Of a stretch of 22,678 nucleotides of DNA, positions 6,662-14,640 are shown in pieces. Source of the stretch: SIG578 sp045655125. GTDB lineage: Bacteria > Bacillota > Clostridia > Oscillospirales > Ruminococcaceae. Both the position numbers and the translations under genes were made by a program. The stretch spans positions 1 through 22,678 of the forward strand of contig JAZOOR010000052.1 in the NCBI GenBank assembly GCA_045655125.1, read 5' to 3'. Numbering within the stretch: position 1 is the stretch's first letter; every line of letters begins with the position of its first letter. The notes beneath the pieces are model-generated. The model had not been told where the DNA came from. It did not search any database and saw nothing but the letters and a program-made list of their open reading frames with translations.

Positions 6662-9067
6662 TTACAGCTTCCAAATCTTATCTGCGTATTCTTTGACCGA
6701 GCGGTCTGCCGAGAAAATGCCCGCCTTTGCAATGTTGACAAGCGACATTCTCATAAACCTCTCGCGGTCTTGATATGCTCTCGAAACATCATTCTGCGCC
6801 CTGACATAGTCGCCGAAATCGGCAAGCGCCATATACTGATCGGCAACACCAAATCGGCTTGTGACAAGCGATGCGGCAACACCGTCAAACCTCTTGCCTA
6901 AAGCTCCCGAGGTGAGCTGCGAGATAACCTCTTTCAGAGCAGGGTCGGCATTTACAAAGTCTATGGGATTATAGCCTCTTTCCCACAACGTCCGAACCTC
7001 GTCCACCTTCATTCCAAACAGGAAGATATTATCTTTGCCTACCTCATTAAAAATCTCAACATTTGCGCCATCAAGAGTTCCAAGAGTGACTGCGCCGTTT
7101 ATCATAAGCTTCATATTGCCTGTTCCCGATGCCTCTTTGCCCGCAATAGAAATCTGCTCTGAGATTTCGGCAGCGGGAATAATCTTTTCGGCAAGCGAAA
7201 CCTTGTAGTCCTCTATAAACACAACCTTTATCTTTTCCTTGGCGGCAGGGTCGGAATTTATAATCTCAGACACCGCATTTATAAGACTGATTATCTGCTT
7301 TGCGAGGTCATAGCCCGCAGATGCCTTTGCGCCAAAGATAAAGGTGCGCGGCGGTACATCTACATTGGGATGAGCCTTTATAAAGTTATACATATAAAGT
7401 ATCTGCAGCACATTGAGAAGTTGGCGCTTGTATTCGTGCAGACGCTTTATCTGAACATCAAAAAGCGAATTGGGGTCTACATTTATGCCGTTTTTCTCAG
7501 CAATATATACGGCAAGCTTTTGCTTGTTGCGCAGCTTTATGTTGTAAAGTCTCTGAAGAACCTGCCTATCGTCCTTATACTTAAGAAGGTCCTCAAGATG
7601 AGAGGCGTCCTTTAAGAACTTATCCCCGATAAGCTCTTTTAAAAACTCGGTTAAATCAGGGTTTGCCTGACACAGCCAGCGGCGATATGCAATTCCGTTT
7701 GTGACATTTATAAATCTGTCGTTATCGAGATTATAGTAGTCGCGGAAAATGCTGTCCTTTAAAATGTCGGTGTGAAGCTTTGAAACTCCGTTTACTGTAT
7801 GGCAGACAGCAAGGCAGAGGTTTGCCATACGCACCTCGCCATCTCCGATAACCGCCATATAGTTTATCTTAGCCTCGTCATCTCCGTAGGCGGCGCGAAG
7901 GGTCTCTAAAAGTCTTCTGTTTATTTCCTTTACAATGTTGTAAATACGGGGGAGCTGCTCGATAAAGAGCCACTCGCTCCAGCGCTCAAGCGCCTCACTC
8001 ATAACTGTGTGGTTGGTGTAGGAAAGAGTTTTCTGCGCAATTGCAAAAGCCTCGTCCCAGCCATAGTCGTGCTCATCCATCAAAAGACGCATAAGCTCAG
8101 GAACACAAAGAGCCGGATGGGTATCGTTTATATGAATGGCAACCTTGTCAGAGAGGTTATCAAGCGTGCCATACTTTTTAAGATGCTTTGAGAGTATACT
8201 CTGAAGCGAAGCAGAAACCAAGAGGTACTGCTGCTGAAGCCGCAGTCTCTTGCCCTCAATATGATTGTCGGCAGGGTAAAGCACCTTGGAGATTACCTCA
8301 GCCATGGTGTTCTGCTCAAGCGAGCGAACATAATCGCCTCTTGAAAAGGCATTCATATCAAAGGATGGCACCTGCGCTCTCCAAAGAACAAGCTTGTTGA
8401 CAGCCTTGCTGTCATAGCCTGAAATATACATATCATAAGGCACGGCTAAAACGCTCTGGTATCCCGTCTGCGCTGTTTTAAATTTTCCGTTGTCATACCA
8501 TTCGTTTACACTGCCGCCGAATTTTACCTCATAGCTTTCGTCCTGACGCGGCTGCAGCCACACCTCTCCCCGCTCAAGCCAGTTATCAGGAAACTCCATC
8601 TGCCAGCCATCAATAATCTTCTGCTTGAAAATTCCGAATTCATAGCGGATGGAAAAGCCTGTTGCCGGATATTCAAGACCTGTAAGCGAATCCATATAAC
8701 AGGAGGCAAGTCTGCCAAGTCCGCCGTTTCCAAGTCCTGCATCGGGGTCAAGGTCGTAAAGCGCCTCAATATCAAAGCCCTGATTTTTTAATACAGCTCT
8801 GAAATCCTCTTGCATTCCGATGTTGTAAAGGTTATTCCTAAGCGAAGTTCCGACAAGGAACTCCATTGACATATAATAAACCTCTTTGCGCTGCTGCAGT
8901 GTCGTTAAGTCCTTGTAGTCCTTGCGTTTTTTTGCAAGGTGCTCGCGCAAATATGTGCATACAACCTTGTATGCCTGCTTTTCAGTGGTTTCAGAAAGGG
9001 AAAGACTGAAAAGACGGATAGAGGTTTCGTTTAATTTATTTAAAAGCTCGGTTTGTTTTTTGTGCAT
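6662..9067 (-). CDS. glgP: Glycogen/starch/alpha-glucan phosphorylase
   Basis: 801 residues, normal for the GT35 family, which releases glucose-1-phosphate from alpha-1,4 glucan ends using pyridoxal phosphate. Clear signatures are YYMSMEFLVGTSLRNN (64-79), LGNGGLGRLASCYMDS (112-127), IHINDTHPAL (311-320), KRLHEYKRQLLN (541-552), and the cofactor site EASGTGNMK with the PLP lysine at K653, followed by TLGTLDGANVEI. It uses G1P in the opposite direction to GlgC/GlgD/GlgA encoded just upstream. The start lies 16 bases after glgA; its AAAGGAG site is part of a short palindrome GGAGTACTCC (9073-9082), 11 bases before the ATG, a slightly long spacing. Confidence 0.98.
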   Translation of the reverse strand: MHKKQTELLNKLNETSIRLFSLSLSETTEKQAYKVVCTYLREHLAKKRKDYKDLTTLQQRKEVYYMSMEFLVGTSLRNNLYNIGMQEDFRAVLKNQGFDIEALYDLDPDAGLGNGGLGRLASCYMDSLTGLEYPATGFSIRYEFGIFKQKIIDGWQMEFPDNWLERGEVWLQPRQDESYEVKFGGSVNEWYDNGKFKTAQTGYQSVLAVPYDMYISGYDSKAVNKLVLWRAQVPSFDMNAFSRGDYVRSLEQNTMAEVISKVLYPADNHIEGKRLRLQQQYLLVSASLQSILSKHLKKYGTLDNLSDKVAIHINDTHPALCVPELMRLLMDEHDYGWDEAFAIAQKTLSYTNHTVMSEALERWSEWLFIEQLPRIYNIVKEINRRLLETLRAAYGDDEAKINYMAVIGDGEVRMANLCLAVCHTVNGVSKLHTDILKDSIFRDYYNLDNDRFINVTNGIAYRRWLCQANPDLTEFLKELIGDKFLKDASHLEDLLKYKDDRQVLQRLYNIKLRNKQKLAVYIAEKNGINVDPNSLFDVQIKRLHEYKRQLLNVLQILYMYNFIKAHPNVDVPPRTFIFGAKASAGYDLAKQIISLINAVSEIINSDPAAKEKIKVVFIEDYKVSLAEKIIPAAEISEQISIAGKEASGTGNMKLMINGAVTLGTLDGANVEIFNEVGKDNIFLFGMKVDEVRTLWERGYNPIDFVNADPALKEVISQLTSGALGKRFDGVAASLVTSRFGVADQYMALADFGDYVRAQNDVSRAYQDRERFMRMSLVNIAKAGIFSADRSVKEYADKIWKL

Positions 9068-9083
9068 TTATTGGAGTACTCCT

Positions 9084-10526
9084 TTATTTATTCTCACATA
9101 AGCCTGTGTATAGCTCAATGTATTTTTTTGCAGGGCTTTTCCATGAGGATTCGCGGCTCATAGCATTGTCAATAACCTTCTTCCAACCCAACTTGTCCGA
9201 GTTGTAAACTTCGAGCGCGCGGTAGATTGCTGACAACATATCGGAGCGCTCAAAGCTCTGAAAGGTAAATCCTACTCCTTTATGTGTTTCGGGGTTGTAT
9301 GCGGCAACTGTATCCTTAAGTCCGCCCGTTTCGTTTACGACGGGGATACTTCCGTAGCGCATTGCAATTATCTGCGAAAGACCGCAAGGCTCACTCTTTG
9401 AGGGCATAAGATAAATATCCGATGCCGCATAAACCTGAGATGCAAGCGCAGGGTCAAAGCATAAATTCAGAGAAAACTTGTCACGGTTGTTTTCTGCACA
9501 CACCAAAAGGCGCTTTTCATAAACGCTATCGCCCGTGCCTACAATAACAAGCTGCACATCGCCCCTCATAAGCTCGTCAACAGCAGAGCATACGAGGTCA
9601 ACACCCTTGTGCGAAACAAGGCGCGAGACCATTGCTATAAGGGGGACATCATCGCGCAAAGCAAGTGAAAGCTTCTCTTGAAGCGCCCTTTTGTTTGCCG
9701 CCTTGCCCTCAAGAACTGTTTTTTGTGTGTAGTTTTGACTAAGTGCCTTGTCGCTGCTCGGGCTGAAAATCTCGGTGTTAATGCCGTTGACTATTCCCGA
9801 AAGCTTAAACTGATGCTCGGAAATAATACCTGCAAGCCCGTGGGCATAATAGGGAAATTTTATCTCTTGAGCATAGGTTTCGGAAACTGTGGTTAGGGCA
9901 TCGGTGCAGAGTATTGCACTTTTCATAAAGTTTACACAGCCATCAAACATCAGGGTGCTACCGTACTTTTTGTGAGAAAGTCCGATAACATCACCTATAA
10001 AATAGGGGTCCGCCTTGCCCTGATACTCAATGTTGTGAATTGTAAAAACTGTTTTTGCTTTTCCTAATTCATTTTCGTAAAATGCGTGAAGCATAATGGG
10101 TATAAGAGCCGTCTGCCAATCGTTACAGTGAATGATATCTGGCTTTTCATTAAGCTGACAAAGCGCCTCTAAAACCGCCTTGGAGAAGTAGGCAAAACGC
10201 TCTCCGTCGTCAAGGTAGCCATACACTCCGTCGCGACCAAAATAGTATTCGTTATCTATGAAATAGACCTTTAATTTTCTCTTTTTGCTTTTAAGCTTAA
10301 AAATACCGACGTGCTGGCGTCGCCAGGAAAGGTCTACCGCAAAGCTTTTTACAAATTCGGTTTCAATATTTGTGTTTTCCTTTATCCTTTTGTAGTAGGG
10401 GATAAAAAGCAAAACCTCATTTCCTTTTTGCTCACTCAGGGCCTCAGGAAGTGCCTGCGCGACATCTCCGAGACCTCCTGTTTTAATAAAGGGTGCCGCT
10501 TCACTCGCGGTGAAGACTATTTTCAT
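9084..10526 (-). CDS. glgA: Glycogen synthase (ADP-glucose dependent)
   Basis: 480 residues; GT5 family retaining glycosyltransferase that extends alpha-1,4 glucan from ADP-glucose. The N-terminal KTGGLGDV (15-22) is the ADP-glucose loop. The middle has CNDWQTALIP (134-143) and FTIHNIEYQG (161-170). The C-terminal half has VSRLVSHKG with R302 and K307, and PSKSEPCGLSQI with catalytic E379, followed by NETGGLKDTV. The start codon overlaps the glgD stop by 4 bases (ATGA), indicating translational coupling to the ADP-glucose pyrophosphorylase subunits that supply its substrate. Confidence 0.98.
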   Translation of the reverse strand: MKIVFTASEAAPFIKTGGLGDVAQALPEALSEQKGNEVLLFIPYYKRIKENTNIETEFVKSFAVDLSWRRQHVGIFKLKSKKRKLKVYFIDNEYYFGRDGVYGYLDDGERFAYFSKAVLEALCQLNEKPDIIHCNDWQTALIPIMLHAFYENELGKAKTVFTIHNIEYQGKADPYFIGDVIGLSHKKYGSTLMFDGCVNFMKSAILCTDALTTVSETYAQEIKFPYYAHGLAGIISEHQFKLSGIVNGINTEIFSPSSDKALSQNYTQKTVLEGKAANKRALQEKLSLALRDDVPLIAMVSRLVSHKGVDLVCSAVDELMRGDVQLVIVGTGDSVYEKRLLVCAENNRDKFSLNLCFDPALASQVYAASDIYLMPSKSEPCGLSQIIAMRYGSIPVVNETGGLKDTVAAYNPETHKGVGFTFQSFERSDMLSAIYRALEVYNSDKLGWKKVIDNAMSRESSWKSPAKKYIELYTGLCENK

Positions 10527-11638
10527 ACAGTTTCTCCTTTTTTAACGATGACCGAGTGCTCGGGAGTTCCTTTTAAAACCGCTCCGTCACTTACGGTTAC
10601 ATTTTTGTCCAGTATCACACATTCAAGGCGGGCGCCTTTTCCTATTTTTGCGCCCTGCATAATGATGCTCGATTTAATTTCCGCCCCCTCAGAAACGGTA
10701 ACACCTCTGAAGAGGATGCTTTTTTCTACCTTGCCCTCGATGGTACAGCCATCGGCAAGCAGACTATCGTTTACCTCACTGCCCTCACCATAATAGGTGG
10801 GAATTTCATCGCGCACCTTGGTGTAAATCGGCTGCTCCTTTAAAAACAGGCCTGCTCTCACCTTGCCGTCAAGCAGCGCCATATTATTTGCAAAATAACT
10901 GCTGATGCTGTCGTTTCTTAGAACTACACCATCAAACCTAAATACCGACACCTTCAGAATCTTTTCATTAAAGGCGCGCTGAATGAAGTCTCTCTCCAGA
11001 TGCACAAGTCCCTTTTGGTGTGTTTCCTCAAGCGCCTTTACAAGCAGGTCGCGGCTTAAAATAAACATTCCCATTCCGACAAAATCCCCGACCGTCGCCT
11101 TAGAGTCAATAAGCAGCTCGGTGGCTCTGTATTTGATATTTGCCTTTATAACAAGAGGCTGCTTTTTGGAGTTCTCCTCCTGCTGCCTGTTTGCAATAAC
11201 GGTTATATCCGCACCCGACTCTATGTGCTTATTTATTGCAAGCTTGAAATCTATGTTGCAGAGAACGGTGGAATCGGAAATAACAACATAATCATAGGCG
11301 GGATTGTTTATGAATTCAAAAGCCGAATAAAGCGCTTCGAGTTTTCCCTTATAAACACCCGTATTACCACTTGCAAACGGGGGAAGAATAACAAGCCCCT
11401 CATTTTTGCGGTTTAAATCCCACTCGTTAAGCGAGCCTAAGTGGTCCATAAGCGAGCGGTAGTTGTATTTTGTGATAAGTCCGATATTATATATGCCCGA
11501 ATTGGACATATTGGAAAGAATAAAGTCAATCTGCCTGTATCTGCCGCCAAAAGGCAGCGATGCAACTGTTCTGTGATTTGTAAGCTCACCGAGGGTGCTG
11601 TCATAGATGTTTGAAAAAACAATTCCCATTGATTTCAT
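10523..11638 (-). CDS. glgD: Glucose-1-phosphate adenylyltransferase regulatory subunit
   Basis: 371 residues from MKSMGIVFSNIYDS. The reading frame stays open upstream to 11734, but that extension overlaps glgC and has no family similarity, so 11638 is preferred; a GGAAGGGAG run overlapping the glgC stop serves as ribosome site. The nucleotidyltransferase fold is recognisable (ASLPFGGRYRQIDFILSNMS) with a C-terminal hexapeptide beta-helix. Residues that GlgC uses for catalysis are changed: the SGDHIY of GlgC reads SDSTVL here, and there is no EEKP motif. This matches GlgD of Bacillota, which pairs with GlgC as a non-catalytic partner that tunes activity. Confidence 0.95.
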   Translation of the reverse strand: MKSMGIVFSNIYDSTLGELTNHRTVASLPFGGRYRQIDFILSNMSNSGIYNIGLITKYNYRSLMDHLGSLNEWDLNRKNEGLVILPPFASGNTGVYKGKLEALYSAFEFINNPAYDYVVISDSTVLCNIDFKLAINKHIESGADITVIANRQQEENSKKQPLVIKANIKYRATELLIDSKATVGDFVGMGMFILSRDLLVKALEETHQKGLVHLERDFIQRAFNEKILKVSVFRFDGVVLRNDSISSYFANNMALLDGKVRAGLFLKEQPIYTKVRDEIPTYYGEGSEVNDSLLADGCTIEGKVEKSILFRGVTVSEGAEIKSSIIMQGAKIGKGARLECVILDKNVTVSDGAVLKGTPEHSVIVKKGETV

Positions 11639-11658
11639 AATATGTGCCGCTCCCTTCC

Positions 11659-12849
11659 TTAGTAAATTTGCTTGGGCAGAAGTATCTCGTTCTGGGGAAC
11701 CTCTCTGTCCTTGCCGACAACCGCTATTCCCCATTTGCCCTTATCATAAAACTCGGGACTGTCGCCGATTTTGGCATTGGCGTGAACTACTGTGTCCTCA
11801 CCGATTATTGCATACTTTATAACCGAGCTTTTCTCGATAACGGTGTTTGGCATAATAAAACTGTTGTAAATTTCAACCCCCTCACCTATGGTGCAGCCGG
11901 TCGAAATGATTGAGTTATGCACCTTTCCGTAAACCGTGCTGCCTTCGGCAACAAAAGAATTAGCTATTTCTGCCTCTTTTGCTATAAAGCTTGAAGGGTG
12001 AGCGTAATTTCGCGCGTAAATCTTATTTTGGGAATCCCTCATATCAAGCTCAGGGTTATCACCGAGAATATCCATATTGGACCGCCACAGGCTCTCAATA
12101 GTTCCGACATCCTTCCAATATCCTTCGAAGGAATAGGCATATAGCTTGTAGTTGTCTTCGATAAGGCTGGGGATTATGTTTTTGCCAAAATCGTTGCTTG
12201 AATTTGGGTCTTCGTTATCAGAGATAAGATATTTTTTAAGAACATCCCAGCGGAATATATAAATTCCCATAGATGCCTTGGTGCTCTTGGGCTGTTTAGG
12301 TTTTTCCTCAAACTCAATAACCTTGCCCTCTTCGTCGGTGTTCATAATTCCAAAACGAGATGCCTCTTCAAGCGAAACATCCAAAACCGCAATGGTGCAG
12401 TCCGCCTTCTTCTTGTTGTGGTGCGCCATCATTTTTGAGTAGTCCATTTTGTAAATATGGTCACCCGAAAGAATAAGGACATTGGTGGGATTATATCTGT
12501 CTATAAATGAAATGTTCTGAAAAATAGCATTTGCAGTTCCTTTATACCACTCCGAGCTTGCGCTTTTTGAATAGGGAGATAGAACGTGAATTCCGCCGTT
12601 TGTGCTGTTAAGCCCCCACGGAGTACCATTCCCTATGTACTCATTAAGCTGCAAGGGCTGGTACTGTGTTAAAATGCCGACCGTATCAATTCCAGAATTT
12701 ACACAGTTGGAGAGCGGAAAATCAATAAGCCTATATTTGCCTCCAAAGGGAACAGCAGGCTTGGCGGTGTTTTCAGTCAGCACCATAAGTCTGCTGCCCT
12801 GACCGCCTGCAAGTATCATTGCCACACAATCCTTTTTGCGAAAGAACAT
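11659..12849 (-). CDS. glgC: Glucose-1-phosphate adenylyltransferase, catalytic subunit
   Basis: 396 residues. It makes ADP-glucose from ATP and glucose-1-phosphate, the committed step of glycogen synthesis. Motifs: nucleotide loop AGGQGSRL (14-21), KPAVPFGGKYRLIDFPLSNC (30-49), the metal-binding SGDHIYKMD (128-136), the sugar-phosphate lysine region EFEEKPKQP (179-187), ASMGIYIFRWD, and a C-terminal left-handed beta-helix domain with hexapeptide repeats. First gene of the glycogen unit, with a GAGGAGG site 7-8 bases before the ATG. GlgD follows after 20 bases, so the enzyme probably works as a GlgC/GlgD heteromer. Confidence 0.98.
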   Translation of the reverse strand: MFFRKKDCVAMILAGGQGSRLMVLTENTAKPAVPFGGKYRLIDFPLSNCVNSGIDTVGILTQYQPLQLNEYIGNGTPWGLNSTNGGIHVLSPYSKSASSEWYKGTANAIFQNISFIDRYNPTNVLILSGDHIYKMDYSKMMAHHNKKKADCTIAVLDVSLEEASRFGIMNTDEEGKVIEFEEKPKQPKSTKASMGIYIFRWDVLKKYLISDNEDPNSSNDFGKNIIPSLIEDNYKLYAYSFEGYWKDVGTIESLWRSNMDILGDNPELDMRDSQNKIYARNYAHPSSFIAKEAEIANSFVAEGSTVYGKVHNSIISTGCTIGEGVEIYNSFIMPNTVIEKSSVIKYAIIGEDTVVHANAKIGDSPEFYDKGKWGIAVVGKDREVPQNEILLPKQIY

Positions 12850-12872
12850 TTTTTCTGCCTCCTCAAAGCAAG

Positions 12873-12948
12873 ATTTTTCACATTTTGAGTTTCTTCTTAA
12901 AAAATTGTCGCGTTATTGTATATATTATACAATAATTTTTCACATTTT
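12873..12948 (-). repeat. 14-base direct repeat flanking the glg inverted repeat
   Basis: On the minus strand AAAATGTGAAAAAT occurs twice, at 12935-12948 and 12873-12886, with starts 62 bases apart. The two copies bracket the 23-base inverted repeat. Spacing is close to six helical turns, so a protein bound to both could sit on the same face of the DNA. AT-rich composition makes chance similarity possible, but 14 identical bases is more than I would expect. Confidence 0.5.
12913..12935. promoter_or_regulatory. 23-base inverted repeat, candidate glg operator over a -10 box
   Basis: Arms TTATTGTATA and TATACAATAA are perfectly complementary, separated by 3 bases. On the minus strand the repeat contains TATAAT (12924-12929), a possible -10, though no good -35 lies 16-18 bases upstream. 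A dimeric regulator bound here would block this promoter or transcription from the upstream one. The regulator is unknown. Confidence 0.55.
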
Positions 12949-13026
12949 ACCATAGATTTTTAAGTTTTTTGCCTATTTTCTTATATTTTTTTGCACACTT
13001 ATAATGTTTATTACGTCTCTTATAAT

Positions 13027-13055
13027 ATAATACCAATTTAAAGATGCAAAGTAAA
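13027..13055 (-). promoter_or_regulatory. Candidate promoter of the glg operon
   Basis: Minus strand: -35 TTTACT (13050-13055), 17-base spacer, TGG extension and -10 TATTAT (13027-13032). Transcription from here would give a leader of about 170 bases before glgC and would pass through the 23-base inverted repeat. The -35 is only a partial match. Confidence 0.45.
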
Positions 13056-13089
13056 GCGGAAACAGGTGGAATTTTGTCGCCCAAAAAGC

Positions 13090-13123
13090 AAAAAATCAGC
13101 CCCGCTGTCAGAGCTGATTTTTT
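13090..13123 (-). terminator. Rho-independent terminator of the rnf-HAD operon
   Basis: AAAAAATCAGC (13113-13123) pairs perfectly with GCTGATTTTTT (13090-13100), and the stem extends inward by CUCUG/CGGGG pairs (with G-U pairs) to a 4-base ACAG loop. The six T at the 3' end form the U-tract. It lies 22 bases after the HAD stop. The symmetric A and T runs could let it act in both directions. Confidence 0.88.
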
Positions 13124-13145
13124 AAATTATCTTATAAAAATATGA

Positions 13146-13826
13146 CTACAAAATGTCAATAAGTTCTTTAAGAGAGGCAATGCAGTAATCTGCATTTACC
13201 CCATCGCAGGGCTTTGCTTCTCTGTTAAACCAGCAGGTTTTAAATCCCGCTTTGTTTGCTCCCTCGATATCGGCAAGAGCATTATCCCCCACCATCAGAA
13301 CATCCTGTGGCGCAGGGTGTCCAAGCTCTTTTAAGCAATGCTCAAAGAATTTTTCATTTGGCTTTTCATAGCCTATTTCCTGCGATGTGAAAATGTGTTT
13401 TAAATACTTTTTATAACCGAGCAGTTCAAGACGGGAGTTTTGCTGCTCAAAATAGGCATTGCTTGCGACACCCAGAGTATATTTTCCAAACAGATACTTT
13501 AAAACCTCCTCTGCCCCCTCAATAGGAACGGCAGACTTGGCAAGATGTCTGCGAAATTCTTTTTCAAAAAGCTCTCCGTCGCGTCTGTCTATGCCGAGCC
13601 TTTCAAAAACATGGTTCCAGCGAACCTTTCTAAGCTCGCCGCCCGTCATTTCGCCGCGGTCAACCGCCGCCCATAGAGGCGCGCTCGCCTCAAAAAAAGC
13701 GGTGGGAGTTTTTTCTGGGTCAAAAGGCAGAGCATACTCCCCGAAAAGGCTCTCAAAGCAAACCGCCGCCGATTTTTTCCAATCTATCAGGGTGTCATCG
13801 ATATCAAAAAGAACGGTGGTTATCAT
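13146..13826 (-). CDS. HAD-family phosphatase, YjjG-like (noncanonical pyrimidine nucleotidase type)
   Basis: 226 residues. HAD motif I is FDIDDTL with nucleophile D8 and acid/base D10; motif II is the SNA at S122; motif III is K155 in GYEKPNEKFF; motif IV is MVGDNALADIEGANKAGF with D181 and D186. The helical cap segment (SAPLWAAVDRGEMTGGELR) and length resemble E. coli YjjG, a 5'-nucleotidase active on noncanonical pyrimidine nucleotides, but HAD specificity is hard to read from sequence. It starts 9 bases after rnfB with an AAGGAGA site and precedes the terminator, so it is the last gene of the rnf transcript. No known functional tie to Rnf. Confidence 0.85.
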   Translation of the reverse strand: MITTVLFDIDDTLIDWKKSAAVCFESLFGEYALPFDPEKTPTAFFEASAPLWAAVDRGEMTGGELRKVRWNHVFERLGIDRRDGELFEKEFRRHLAKSAVPIEGAEEVLKYLFGKYTLGVASNAYFEQQNSRLELLGYKKYLKHIFTSQEIGYEKPNEKFFEHCLKELGHPAPQDVLMVGDNALADIEGANKAGFKTCWFNREAKPCDGVNADYCIASLKELIDIL

Positions 13827-13835
13827 ATGTTCTCC

Positions 13836-14627
13836 TTATTTTACAAGCTCAATGCATTTGACAGGGCAGCCCTCGGCGCACTTTCCGCAAAGAATACATT
13901 TGTTGCGGTCAATTCGGGCAAGAAATCCGTCAACAGTAACTGCTCCAACCTCGCAGACCTTCTCGCACTTTTTACAACCAATGCAGCCGTGTGTACAGTT
14001 AACTCTTGTATACTTGCCCTGCTCCTCGTTGCGACAAGCAACGACATATCCGCCGTTCGCGTCAATAGCGTCAATGATTTTCTTTGGACAGGCAGAAACG
14101 CAGGCAAGACAACCTGTGCATTTACTATTATCAACAATAGCAATAGCATCCTTTATGGAAATCGCATTAAAGGCGCAGGCGGAAACACAGTCACCATAAC
14201 CAACACAGCCATAGGTGCAGTTGGGTCTGCCGCCGTAAAAGCTCATAACAGCCTTGCAGCTTTTTATTCCACGATAGTCAAGAAGCTTTTCTTGACTCTC
14301 GGCACAGCCCTTGCAGCGCACAAATGCGCGAAGCTCCTTTTGCTCGCCTGCATTGACACCCATAACAGATGCGATAACATCCGAGCTTGCCTTTCCGCCG
14401 ACGCGGCAGGCATTAACGGGCGCACCGTCAGACACGATAGCCGCAGCATAGCTGTCACAGGAAGCATATCCGCATCCGCCGCAGTTGGCTCCGGGGAGAG
14501 CCTCGCGGATTTTTTCAACACGCTCGTCGGTGGGTACTGCAAGCTTTTTTGAAAGAAAAACAAGCAGCACTCCGAAAAGAACGGCAATCACCGAAACAAT
14601 AACAACCGGTATAATCAATTCATTCAT
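13836..14627 (-). CDS. rnfB: Rnf complex subunit B (iron-sulfur protein)
   Basis: 263 residues. A single N-terminal membrane helix (about 4-25) anchors a cytoplasmic multi-cluster domain. The Fe-S signature ANCGGCGYASC (C49, C52, C57, with C74) is the first site. Ferredoxin-like motifs follow: C137/C141/C147/C151, CTGCLACVSACP (C170-C180), CTHGCIGCKKCEKVC (C211-C225) and CILCGKCAEGCP (C244-C254), with additional cysteines at 105, 108, 124, 198 and 258. In the complex RnfB is the entry point for electrons from reduced ferredoxin. The order rnfCDGEAB with B last is the clostridial arrangement. It starts 13 bases after rnfA with a GGAGTG site. Confidence 0.97.
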   Translation of the reverse strand: MNELIIPVVIVSVIAVLFGVLLVFLSKKLAVPTDERVEKIREALPGANCGGCGYASCDSYAAAIVSDGAPVNACRVGGKASSDVIASVMGVNAGEQKELRAFVRCKGCAESQEKLLDYRGIKSCKAVMSFYGGRPNCTYGCVGYGDCVSACAFNAISIKDAIAIVDNSKCTGCLACVSACPKKIIDAIDANGGYVVACRNEEQGKYTRVNCTHGCIGCKKCEKVCEVGAVTVDGFLARIDRNKCILCGKCAEGCPVKCIELVK

Positions 14628-14640
14628 TTTAAGACACTCC

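Larger units (their letters stand above)
12850..13089 (-). other. AT-rich leader/control region upstream of glgC
   Basis: About 240 bases with no coding frame of note, between the HAD-gene terminator and glgC. It is markedly richer in A and T than its surroundings. Reading towards glgC it holds a candidate promoter (13027-13055), a 23-base inverted repeat over a second -10-like sequence (12913-12935) and two copies of a 14-base direct repeat. No known riboswitch fold was recognised. The density of sites suggests that glycogen synthesis is controlled here. Confidence 0.6.

Noticed and set aside
9073..9082. Palindrome GGAGTACTCC covering the glgP ribosome site
   Set aside because: Too short to form a stable hairpin (three pairs with a 4-base loop); recorded in the gene entry only.
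11639..11734. N-terminal extension of GlgD by 32 codons
   Set aside because: The extension lies inside the glgC coding region, is not conserved-looking, and a normal start at 11638 matches the family.
12784..12786. Methionine after GGQGSRL in GlgC where related proteins often have glycine
   Set aside because: The position is variable in the GGxGxRLxxLT pattern, and all catalytic motifs are intact, so it is ordinary variation.
13459..14552. Two long plus-strand open frames (246 and 241 codons) opposite the HAD gene and rnfB
   Set aside because: Both are antisense to clear genes, overlap each other in different frames and show no recognisable domain or ribosome site.
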